Assembly (NCBI GenBank): GCA_947177645.1
Contig: CAMWVJ010000030.1
Span: 1-8,803, forward strand
DNA: 8,803 nucleotides
Direction of reading: 5' to 3'
From: an uncultured Desulfovibrio sp.
GTDB lineage: Bacteria; Desulfobacterota; Desulfovibrionia; Desulfovibrionales; Desulfovibrionaceae
Position numbers and translations under genes: made by a program. Below are positions 1 to 7,300 of the stretch, piece after piece (within the stretch, counting starts at the first letter, position 1; each line of letters starts with the position of its first letter). Below the pieces are notes generated by a model that was given only the letters and a program-made list of their open reading frames with translations, made no database searches and had not been told where the DNA came from.

Positions 1-63
1 AAAGCCCTCTTCCAGTTGCAGACGTTGCTTGTCTGTCAGTTGTATAACTTTGATTCTTGCGAT
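1..63 (-). pseudogene. IS630-type transposase, N-terminal fragment without a normal start codon
   Basis: Read on the minus strand from 63 down to 1, the frame gives IARIKVIQLTDKQRLQLEEG and then F, continuing past the left edge. This resembles the N-terminus of Bacteroidota IS630-family transposases, which usually open with a short MARIK-like stretch, a helix of the 'LTxxQRxxLExG' type and then a winged helix-turn-helix and a DDE catalytic core. Neither of those is inside the window. The codon where Met would be expected is ATC (minus strand, 63-61), one base from ATG. No ATG, GTG or TTG lies between it and the in-frame stops just upstream. The gene may therefore have lost its start, or may use a rare one. 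Only about 21 residues are visible, so the family call rests on recognition of a short N-terminal pattern. Confidence 0.5.
25..52 (+). promoter_or_regulatory. Possible Bacteroidota promoter facing the GH97 gene
   Basis: A good -7 element, TAACTTTG (45-52), matches the Bacteroidota consensus TAnnTTTG. The nearest TTG upstream (25-27) is 17 bases away, shorter than the usual 19-21, so the -33 part is weak. Transcription would start near 57-62 and leave a leader of about 90 bases before the GH97 start at 149. The site lies inside the transposase reading frame on the opposite strand. This is inference from motif matching only. No better -7 element was seen between 53 and 148. Confidence 0.35.
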
Positions 64-148
64 AGTCGTAAATGTTATGGTTCATTACTATAACGCACCA
101 ACAACCACAAAAATTATGATATAAACTAATTTTCAACATCTACTTACC

Positions 149-2215
149 ATGAAGAAAGGATGGAAGAAATCATTGCTGATTTTGTGTTGGCTGGCTGCTT
201 CGGCGCCGCTGTTTTCCGCTGCGGGCGGAGAGACGGGGAATGCACCGGTCTGTGATGCCCGGCTGGCGGCGGAAGCCGGAGAAGCAAATCCCGTGAAGAC
301 GGTGGAGAGTCCGGACGGGCGTACGTTTTTGACCGTGTTCATGCGGGACGGACGGCTGATTTATCGGGCCGGATATTACCGGGACGGTCGCGACGGCCGC
401 GCGGAGGTCGTGCTTGTGGAAGACTCCCCGCTGGGACTGTCGACGAATATCGGCGACTTCACGACCGGCATGCAGTGGAAAGGTGCGACGGAAGATAGCC
501 TTGCCACATCGTACGAGCTGACGCGTAGCAAAGTGAGCCACGTTGACTACCGTGCCCGCGTGCTGACCGTGACGCTGCACAACGCTGAGGGGAAACCCCT
601 GCAGCTGGAGTTTAGGGTGAGCGACAACAACATAGCCTTCCGCTATCGGATGCCGCAGCAGGGCGAGACGGCTTGCATGGTGGTGGACAGCGAGGCCAGC
701 GGTTTCCGTTTCCCTGCCCGTACGACGACCTTCATCTGTCCCCAGTCGACGGAAATGGTCGGATGGAAGCGCACCAAACCGAGCTACGAGGAAGAGTACG
801 TGCCGGACGAACCCGTGGGCACGCCTTCGAAGTACGGTTGCGGCTACACGTTCCCTTGCCTGTTTCACGTGGGTGACGACGGCTGGGTGCTGGTGAGCGA
901 GACAGGCGTGGGCGGCAACTATTGCGGTTCCCGTCTGAGCGAGGCCACAGACGGTAGCCTCTACAGGATAGCTTATCCCATGCCGGGCGAGAACAACGGT
1001 TTCGGCAGTACGGGTGCGCAGGTGGGACTGCCTTGTGCCACGCCGTGGCGCACGCTGACGCTGGGCGCCACGCTGAAGCCCGTGGTGGAGACCACGGTGC
1101 CGTTCGACGTCGTGGAACCCCTCTACGAGCCGTCGCAGGTGTACAAACCCGGCCGCTCCACGTGGTCGTGGATACTCTGGCAGGACAACAGCCTGAATTT
1201 CGAGGATCAGTGCACTTACATCCGCCTGGCCGCCGACTTGGGCTGGGAGTATTGCCTAGTGGACGGCGGATGGCAGAAGAACATCGGCCGGAAGCGGATG
1301 GAGGAACTCTTCCGCCGGGCACGGGAGGCAGGCGTGGAGCTTTTCGTGTGGTACAACTCCAACGGGGGATGGAACGACGCGCCGCAGGATCCCAAGAACT
1401 GCATGGCCAATCCCATCGCCCGCAAGGCGGAGATGAAATGGCTGAAGGAGAACGGCGCGAAGGGCATTAAGGTGGACTTCTTCGCGGGCGACAAGCAGGA
1501 AACGTTGCGCCTTTATGAAGCTATCCTGAGCGATGCCAACGACTACGGCATACAGGTCATTTTCCACGGCTGCACGTTGCCGCGCGGCTGGGAACGCATG
1601 TATCCCAACTACTGCGCGAGCGAGGCTGTGCTGGCCAGCGAGAACCTTATCTTCCAGCAGCACTTCTGCGACAACGAAGCCTTCAACGCCTGCCTGCACC
1701 CGTTCATACGCAACGCCGTGGGCAGCATGGACTTCGGCGGCACCATCCTCAACAGCCGGCTCAACCGCGGTAACGACGGTGGTACTGTGCGCCGCACGAC
1801 GGACATCTTCCAGCTGGCCACGGCCATCGTCTTTCAGAGCAGCGTGCACAACTTTGCCCTGGCACCCAACAACCTGACGGAGCAGCCCGCGTTCGAGATA
1901 GACTTCATGAAAGCCGTGCCCACGGCTTGGGACGAAGTGCGCTTCCTCGACGGCTATCCCGGCCGCTACGTGGCGTTGGCGCGCCGGGCGGGCGCCCGCT
2001 GGTATGTGGCCGTGCTCAACGCCGGTCCCGAGGCGCGCACGCTGACGCTGGAGTTGCCCATGCTGGCCGGACGCGAGGTGCGCTACTACCGCGACGGTAA
2101 GGACGGGCGCACGCCGGAGTGCGGTACGACGAAGGTGGCCCGCAACGGCCGCTTCAAACTCACCGTGCCGGTGAACGGCGGCGCCGTGCTCGAGTGTGCC
2201 GCGGATGCGAAATAG
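149..2215 (+). CDS. Secreted glycoside hydrolase family 97 (retaining alpha-galactosidase-like)
   Basis: This is a 688-residue protein of normal GH97 length. It has a basic N-terminus, a hydrophobic core and a small-residue cleavage region near residue 24-26. The Cys at 13 lacks a lipobox, so a type I signal peptide and periplasmic location are likely. An N-terminal beta-sandwich spans about 40-300, a TIM-like barrel about 320-590 (entered near WSWILWQDNSLNFED), and a C-terminal beta-sandwich about 600-688. GH97 contains inverting alpha-glucosidases (SusB type) and retaining enzymes (BtGH97b type). Here GIKVDFF places Asp443 where the retaining group has its nucleophile. CASEAVLASE places Glu498 55 residues later, the same spacing as I recall for D415/E470 of BtGH97b. 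A retaining alpha-galactosidase, or a related activity such as beta-L-arabinopyranosidase, is inferred; the sugar is not proven. No SusC/SusD partner is in view. The start at 149 is chosen because it gives the signal peptide directly. Third codon positions are less GC-biased in the 5' part than further on. Confidence 0.9.
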   Translation: MKKGWKKSLLILCWLAASAPLFSAAGGETGNAPVCDARLAAEAGEANPVKTVESPDGRTFLTVFMRDGRLIYRAGYYRDGRDGRAEVVLVEDSPLGLSTNIGDFTTGMQWKGATEDSLATSYELTRSKVSHVDYRARVLTVTLHNAEGKPLQLEFRVSDNNIAFRYRMPQQGETACMVVDSEASGFRFPARTTTFICPQSTEMVGWKRTKPSYEEEYVPDEPVGTPSKYGCGYTFPCLFHVGDDGWVLVSETGVGGNYCGSRLSEATDGSLYRIAYPMPGENNGFGSTGAQVGLPCATPWRTLTLGATLKPVVETTVPFDVVEPLYEPSQVYKPGRSTWSWILWQDNSLNFEDQCTYIRLAADLGWEYCLVDGGWQKNIGRKRMEELFRRAREAGVELFVWYNSNGGWNDAPQDPKNCMANPIARKAEMKWLKENGAKGIKVDFFAGDKQETLRLYEAILSDANDYGIQVIFHGCTLPRGWERMYPNYCASEAVLASENLIFQQHFCDNEAFNACLHPFIRNAVGSMDFGGTILNSRLNRGNDGGTVRRTTDIFQLATAIVFQSSVHNFALAPNNLTEQPAFEIDFMKAVPTAWDEVRFLDGYPGRYVALARRAGARWYVAVLNAGPEARTLTLELPMLAGREVRYYRDGKDGRTPECGTTKVARNGRFKLTVPVNGGAVLECAADAK

Positions 2216-2249
2216 CCCGTAGGCAGCCTGCTGCCGACGCAGATAAAAC

Positions 2250-2308
2250 ACAGAAGAACGCGGATTTTATGCTGTAAATGCAACAGGATAAAATCCGCGT
2301 TCGTCTGT
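2250..2308. terminator. Long hairpin between convergent genes, probable bidirectional terminator
   Basis: The arms GAACGCGGATTTTAT (2256-2270) and its exact complement (2288-2302) form a 15-bp stem. Five further pairs lie outside one mismatch (2250-2254 with 2304-2308), and four lie inside one mismatch (2272-2275 with 2283-2286), leaving a 7-base loop. The stem runs from GC-rich at the base to AT-rich at the top, so either strand folds equally well. The hairpin lies 34 bases after the GH97 stop and 25 bases beyond the ogt stop. Termination of both convergent transcripts is inferred from position. The core GAACGCGGA recurs in the hairpins after 8400. A smaller stem, GGCAG/CTGCC, lies at 2222-2235. 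Confidence 0.65.
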
Positions 2309-2333
2309 CGGGAACCGTGTCGGCGGCGTCCCA

Positions 2334-2816
2334 TTATCCGCGTCCGCCGGTCTCGATGTCCAGCAACCGTTCCTTCACGTCCAGTCCGCCCGCGTAACCG
2401 GTCAGCCTGCCGCCGCTGCCTACCACCCGGTGGCAGGGCACCACGATGGCCACGGGATTGCAGTGGCAGGCCGCTCCTACGGCCCGTGCCGCCCGCGGAC
2501 GGCCCACGGCCCGCGCCACGTCGGCATACGTGCGCGTCTCGCCGTAAGGGATGTCGCACAGTGCCTGCCACACCGCGCGCCGGAACTCCGTGCCCCCTTC
2601 CAACCTGACGGGCAGACGGAACGTCCTCCGCCTGCCCGTCAGATATTCGTCGATCTGCCGTTTCGCCTCGCGCAACAGGGGGCAATCTCCCTCCGCCGCG
2701 TCCTCCGTGCGCCGCCAGTCCAGCCCCGTGATGAATCCCCCGCGCTCCCGCGCCGTGAGCCATCCCGCCGGCGTCAGCCAGCAGCAGCGGTGCTCCTTCT
2801 CTCCATGCGTCGCCAT
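2334..2816 (-). CDS. ogt: Methylated-DNA--[protein]-cysteine S-methyltransferase
   Basis: This 160-residue DNA repair protein moves the alkyl group from O6-alkylguanine to its own cysteine in a single-turnover reaction. The C-terminal domain carries the family signature: VWQALCDIPYGETRTYADVA (residues 83-102), the Arg-finger segment ARAVG, and IVVPCHRVVG with acceptor Cys128, followed by LTGYAGGLDVKERLL. The N-terminal part (1-65) is a short methyltransferase N-domain-like segment. No Ada zinc-binding or AraC domain is present, so it is the Ogt/MGMT type rather than a regulator. The frame opens further upstream to 2855, but that start overlaps asnA by 31 bases. The Met at 2816 lies 8 bases after the asnA stop and gives a compact protein, so it is preferred. 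No Shine-Dalgarno site is present, as is common in this phylum. It is probably co-transcribed with asnA. Confidence 0.9.
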   Translation of the reverse strand: MATHGEKEHRCCWLTPAGWLTARERGGFITGLDWRRTEDAAEGDCPLLREAKRQIDEYLTGRRRTFRLPVRLEGGTEFRRAVWQALCDIPYGETRTYADVARAVGRPRAARAVGAACHCNPVAIVVPCHRVVGSGGRLTGYAGGLDVKERLLDIETGGRG

Positions 2817-2824
2817 GTCGCCGG

Positions 2825-3862
2825 TCAGATGAGCGTCATGCCGGCCTCCCGGCACTCCCGGCGCATGTCCTCCGGCCAGATGCTGGACTGCGTCTCACCC
2901 ACGTGCGCCTTGTGGAGCAGCACCATGCAGAGGCGGCTCTGTCCGATGCCTCCGCCGATGGTCAGCGGCAGCGAGCCCTCGAGCAGGCGCCGGTGGAAAT
3001 ACAGTTCCTTCCGCTCCTCCTTGCCGCTGAGGCGCAGTTGCCGCAGCAGCGCCTCGCGGTCCACGCGGATGCCCATGCTGGACAGTTCCACGGCGCGGCC
3101 CAGCGTGGGATACCACACCAGCAGGTCGCCGTTGAGCCCCTCCAGCCCCTCCTCGGCAGGCGTCGAGTAGTCGTCGTAGTCCGGCGCGCGCATGTCATGC
3201 ACCCGTCCGTCGCCCAGCGGTCCGCCGATGCCCATGATGAACACCGCGCCGTGCTCGCGGCACACGGCGTTCTCCCGTTCCTTGGGCGTCAGGTCCGGAT
3301 AGCGCCGGCGCAGCTCCTCGGCATGGATGAAATACACGTCCTCGGGCAGGAACGGTTGCAGCTGCGGATATGTCTCGCAGATGTAGAATTCTGTGCGCAG
3401 GATGGCCGAATAGATGCGCCGTACGATCTTCTTCAGATACTCCGTCGTGCGCTGTTCCTTCGTGACCACGCGCTCCCAGTCCCACTGGTCCACGTAGAGC
3501 GAGTGCAGGTTGCCCATCTCCTCGTCCGCCCGTATGGCGTTCATGTCCGTGATGATGCCGTAGCCCGGCGGCACGCGATACTCGGCGAGCGTCACCCGCT
3601 TCCACTTGGCCAGCGAGTGCACCACCTCGGCCTTGGCGTCGCCCATGTCCCGTATGGGGAACGCCACGGGACGCTCCACGCCGTTCAAGTCGTCGTTCAT
3701 TCCCAGGCCCTTCAGCACGAAGAGCGGCGCCGTGACGCGGCGGAGCCTCAGTTCCGTGGAGATGCTGCTCAGGAAGAAGTCCTTTATCTTTTTGATGGCA
3801 AGTTCCGTTTGCTGCAGGTCGAGCAGCGCCCGATAATTTTCAGGCTTTATCAGATAACTCAT
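2825..3862 (-). CDS. asnA: Aspartate--ammonia ligase (asparagine synthetase A)
   Basis: AsnA makes asparagine from aspartate, ammonia and ATP through an aspartyl-AMP intermediate, in the cytoplasm. It has a class II aminoacyl-tRNA-synthetase-like fold. The 345-residue product is slightly longer than the 330-residue E. coli enzyme and aligns along its whole length. Recognisable blocks are VVHSLAKWKR (about 80), LHSLYVDQWDWERV (about 118), the substrate-pocket stretch HDMRAPDYDDYSTP (about 223), LNGDLLVWYP, ELSSMGIRVD and the C-terminal ATP-binding IGGGIGQSRL (about 304). Nothing essential appears missing. The start MSYLIKPENYRALLDLQQTE is the usual family N-terminus. The gene has a Bacteroidota-type promoter upstream and is followed after 8 bases by ogt. 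Confidence 0.97.
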   Translation of the reverse strand: MSYLIKPENYRALLDLQQTELAIKKIKDFFLSSISTELRLRRVTAPLFVLKGLGMNDDLNGVERPVAFPIRDMGDAKAEVVHSLAKWKRVTLAEYRVPPGYGIITDMNAIRADEEMGNLHSLYVDQWDWERVVTKEQRTTEYLKKIVRRIYSAILRTEFYICETYPQLQPFLPEDVYFIHAEELRRRYPDLTPKERENAVCREHGAVFIMGIGGPLGDGRVHDMRAPDYDDYSTPAEEGLEGLNGDLLVWYPTLGRAVELSSMGIRVDREALLRQLRLSGKEERKELYFHRRLLEGSLPLTIGGGIGQSRLCMVLLHKAHVGETQSSIWPEDMRRECREAGMTLI

Positions 3863-3902
3863 TTTGGTACGATTTTTTAGGTGAAAGCTTTCTTTTCGGT
3901 TG

Positions 3903-3933
3903 CAAAGATACGATACTTTTCAGAAAAATGTAA
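3903..3933 (-). promoter_or_regulatory. Promoter of the asnA-ogt unit
   Basis: On the minus strand, TATCTTTG (3910-3903) is an exact match to TAnnTTTG. Twenty bases upstream lies TTA (3933-3931), one base from the -33 element TTG. Transcription would start near 3895-3898, about 35 bases before the asnA ATG. The GC palindrome TCCGGCGCCGGA (3936-3947) lies immediately upstream. Confidence 0.6.
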
Positions 3934-3996
3934 CGTCCGGCGCCGGATATTTGACGCTGCGCCGGCGCCCGCGGCAAAGATTTTTTTCTCCCGCCC

Positions 3997-4027
3997 TTTG
4001 CACAATACGGAAAAAGTTGTAACTTTG
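3997..4027 (+). promoter_or_regulatory. Promoter of tRNA-Arg
   Basis: TTTG (3997-4000), a 19-base spacer and TAACTTTG (4020-4027) match both halves of the Bacteroidota promoter consensus TTTG-N19-21-TAnnTTTG. Initiation about 5-8 bases after the -7 element would leave only a few bases of leader before the mature tRNA end at 4039, typical for a single tRNA gene. Confidence 0.75.
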
Positions 4028-4038
4028 CACCGCTTCAA

Positions 4039-4115
4039 GGCTCCGTAGCTTAGTTGTATAGAGCGTCAGATTCCGGTTCTGAAGGTCCTGGGTTAGAGTC
4101 CCAGCGGGGTCACCA
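4039..4115 (+). tRNA. tRNA-Arg (anticodon CCG)
   Basis: The full cloverleaf folds. The acceptor stem GGCTCCG (4039-4045) pairs with CGGGGTC (4105-4111), including two G-U pairs. The D stem is GCTT/GAGC. The anticodon stem TCAGA/TCTGA encloses the loop TTCCGGT with CCG at 4073-4075. The variable loop is AGGTC and the T stem is CTGGG/CCCAG. The discriminator A is at 4112 and CCA is encoded at 4113-4115. CCG reads the arginine codon CGG. A20 and C35, the main arginine identity bases known from E. coli, are present. Two bases are odd: position 19 is U (4057) instead of G, and position 56 is A (4095) instead of C. These normally form the G19-C56 elbow pair, so here a U19-A56 Watson-Crick pair appears to replace it. 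Confidence 0.95.
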
Positions 4116-4127
4116 AAAGGGGGAGAG

Positions 4128-4165
4128 TCTCCGGTCAGTCCGTAAGGACGCCGGGGATTTTTTTT
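4128..4165 (+). terminator. Rho-independent terminator after tRNA-Arg
   Basis: The stem TCTCCGG (4128-4134) with CCGGGGA (4151-4157) continues across a small internal loop as GTCC/GGAC, capped by GTAA. Eight T residues follow (4158-4165). The structure begins 12 bases after the tRNA CCA end and should separate the tRNA transcript from the glycosidase gene downstream. Confidence 0.9.
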
Positions 4166-4230
4166 GCGCCGCCGGCCGTCCCCCTCTCGCGCAGGCGCAG
4201 GCGCGTTTCATATTTTACGGCCGGCGGCGC

Positions 4231-4261
4231 TTGATTTCCAGCGATATTTTCCTTATATTTG
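4231..4261 (+). promoter_or_regulatory. Promoter of the GH128-like gene
   Basis: TTG (4231-4233), a 20-base spacer and TATATTTG (4254-4261) fit the Bacteroidota consensus well. Transcription would start near 4266-4270 and leave a leader of about 50 AT-rich bases before the ATG at 4320. No Shine-Dalgarno site is present. Confidence 0.75.
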
Positions 4262-4319
4262 TTGCCTCTACAAAACTATTGTGCACGCGCAAACATTCAT
4301 TTTAAATCGAGATAAGACC

Positions 4320-7300
4320 ATGAAAAAGACTCTTTTCACGCTCTTTCTGCTGCTTGCCGCCCTGGCCACGGGAGCCGGCGCGCGCGCGGCGGAGACGAAC
4401 GAGGTGCGCTCAGGCAGCGACTACTACCTCTATCATGCCCGTTACGGGAAACTTTTGGGCGAGAACGCCGACGGGGCGCCCGCCCTCTCGGCGGACGGGA
4501 CCCGCGCCGACGGCTATGTGTTCACGGCCGAGGCTTCCGGCGCGCCGGGCTACTGGCTGCTGCGCCAGAAGAGTAGCGGGCGCTATCTGGCCGCCAGCAC
4601 GTCCAACTCCTACAGCGTCCTCTTCCGCACCACGTCCGGCACTGCGCCCGACAACTTCCGCTGGAGCCTGCGCGCCGGCGACCGCGGCAGCCTCTCCAGC
4701 CGCCGCTCGCCGGCGCTCCGGCTCGGGTGCGACGCGGACAAGGAGGACGAGACGTACACCGGCGTCTACTACGACAAGGCTGCGTCGGACCTCAGCGAGT
4801 GGCTCATCGTGCCTGCCGAGGGCGCGTTCGACGCCTCCTACCGCCAGTTCTGCCTGCGGGAACTTGATGCCGCGCTGGCCGAGGGAGCCGTCATGAACGG
4901 CCAGGAGGCCTACTCCGTGCTGACGAAGCGGCAGGTGAAGAACGCCGTGAACAAGGCGCAGGCCGTGCGTGACGCGGCCGACGCGCAGACCGCCCAGCAG
5001 TTGCTCGACGCCGCGCGCACGCTGCGCGGCGTACTCGTGGGTGCCCGCACGGGCGAGTCCGTGCGGTTCCTCGCCGGGGCGCAGTTCGACATGGACGATG
5101 CCTACACGCTCCGCCTCTGCGGCGTGAAGTTTGCCGCCGCGGATGACTCGGTGACCATGGTCGTGCGCGACAGAACCGGCCTCGGCATCGTGGCCGAACT
5201 CTCCGCCCGCAGGATAACCCTGGGCGGACAGGCTTTCGCCGTCGACGGTGCGGCCGCTGACGCCGGCGAAGGCGCCGACTTCCGTTTCGCCGTCAGCGGC
5301 GGCAGCGTGACGGTCTACCGCGACGGCATCGAGGCCGCCACGGCGCAGCTCCGCCCCGTGCCCGCCCTGACCGACGCGGGCGACGCCTGCGAGTGGTCGC
5401 TCCTGCGCACCCGCGCCGTCTCGGCCTACATGGCCGAGGTGGTCAGCCCCTCGCGCGTTGTGGCGCCCGGCGAGAAACCCGCCGACAAGAACGGCAACCC
5501 CGTGCGCTACATCGTCAGCATGGCCGGACAGAACCTGACGCTCGACGAACCCGTCGACTTCCACATCATGCAGGAGAAAGCGCCCCTGACGGCCTCGACC
5601 CTCAACCTGGCGCACGAGCGCGCATGGGTCATCTTCGACAACACGCTGCCCTCGGAAGTCAGCGCCACGATGCTCACCTCGCTCCGCGTGGGCGGCGCGC
5701 AGGCCGTGCGCGGCATCAACGCCCGCATCGACGTCTATCTCAACGGCGCCCTCTTCGCCCCCTTCTCGGCCGACGTGCGCCCCTTTGCCGGATACACGGG
5801 CGAGGCCTACAGCGGCGAGGCCGTGACCGTGGGGCTGGGCGCCCACGACCTGGGGCCCGACTGCAACCGCCTGCGCAGCTTCATCCTGCGCCGCGGCTAC
5901 ATGGCCACCGTGGCCAGCGGTCCGGGCGGCTCGGGCTACAGCCGCGTCTACGTGGCCGACCACGCGGACCTGCTCGTGCCCGTGCTGCCTCAGGCGCTCA
6001 ACCGCCGCATCTCGTCCGTCCACGTGCGCAAGTGGAACTACGTGTCGAAGAAAGGCTGGTGTAGCACGAACAGCAACTCGGCCATCGCCTCGGAGTGTAA
6101 GAAAGTGCGCGCCACGTGGTTCTACACCTGGAGCGCCGACCGCTCCACGACGCAGGACGCCGAGTACATCCCCATCCGCCAGCACCTCTACTGGCCCTCG
6201 CTGGCGCAGATAAACGCCCATGAGAACAGCACCCACGTGCTCAGCTTCAACGAGCCCGAGCACGCCGAGCAGCACACCTCCGACAAGTGCGGATGCGGCG
6301 GCGTCATCAACGAATGGACCGCCTGCACCAAGACGCCCGACCTCCAGGCCTCGGGCATGCGCATCGGATCGCCCGCGCCCACCGACGCCGGCTGGCTCTA
6401 CAATTACATCGGCCACTGCAACGACATGTCCTACCGCTGCGACTTCGTCGTCATGCACTGCTACTGGGGCACGAACGAGGCGCCCAACGCCGCCTCGTGG
6501 TACAACCAGCTGCGGACCATATACAACAAGACGCGGCGCCCCATCTGGATCACGGAGTGGAACAACGGCGCCTCGTGGACCAAGGAATGGTGGCCCTCGG
6601 ACTACGGCGAGAGGCTCGAGAAAAACCGCAAGGCCATCAAGGAGATACTCAACGTGCTCGACACGTGCAGCTTCGTCGAGCGCTACGCCTTCTACAACTG
6701 GGACAGCTACTACCGCGCCGCCATCAACACCGACGACGGCAGCCTGCTGCCCGCCGGCGTCGTCTACCGCGACAACAAGTCCACCTTCGCCTACAACGCC
6801 GCCGTGCAGTTCGTGCCCGTCTGGTGGGCCCCCTCGCTCAAGGACGTCACCCTCAAGACGCGGCTCGACGCCGCCCGCGGGCGCTTCCGCTTCGTCGTCA
6901 CCAACCCCAACGGCGACGTCACCGACCGCATGGTCATCCAGCGCCGCCGCGCCGGCGGGGAGTTCGAGGACTTCCACGAAATCGACGACCGCGCCCTGCT
7001 CGACTCCACGACCTACGAACTGCCCCTCGAGTTCGAACTGACCGAGGCCGAGGCCGACGAGTTCCGCCTCGTGGTGACCACCACGTCGGGAGGCACCGCA
7101 CGCAGCGCCGCCGCCACGGCCGGCTACCTCGTCAACCCCAACATACAGACCTCGACCAAGGACGCCGTCGAGGGATGGGACTGCCGCCGCTCGGCCGCCA
7201 ACGGCTACACCAAGGCCACGGGCGACACGTACTTCGAAGTGTGGGACGCCTCGCCCGCCGGCGAGCACTTCGACTATCGCCAGGACGTGACCGACCTGCC

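Noticed and set aside
74..94. GTTAT/ATAAC inverted repeat near the left edge, considered as an IS end or operator.
   Set aside because: The arms are only 5 bases with an 11-base loop in AT-rich DNA, which is expected by chance. The other IS end needed for comparison is outside the window.
2817..2855. Longer ogt start at 2855.
   Set aside because: It overlaps the asnA 3' end by 31 bases and adds residues unlike the family N-terminus. The Met at 2816 fits better.
2903..3880. A 325-codon plus-strand frame across asnA.
   Set aside because: It is antisense to a full-length, well-conserved asnA, and its His/Arg/Gln-rich translation matches nothing recognisable.
4054..4305. A short plus-strand frame across the tRNA and its terminator.
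   Set aside because: It overlaps a complete tRNA gene and an intrinsic terminator, and the sequence has no protein character.
4164..4319. A 52-residue N-terminal extension of the GH128-like protein.
   Set aside because: It would begin inside the T tract of the tRNA terminator and upstream of the predicted promoter. It would also bury the clear signal peptide that starts at 4320.
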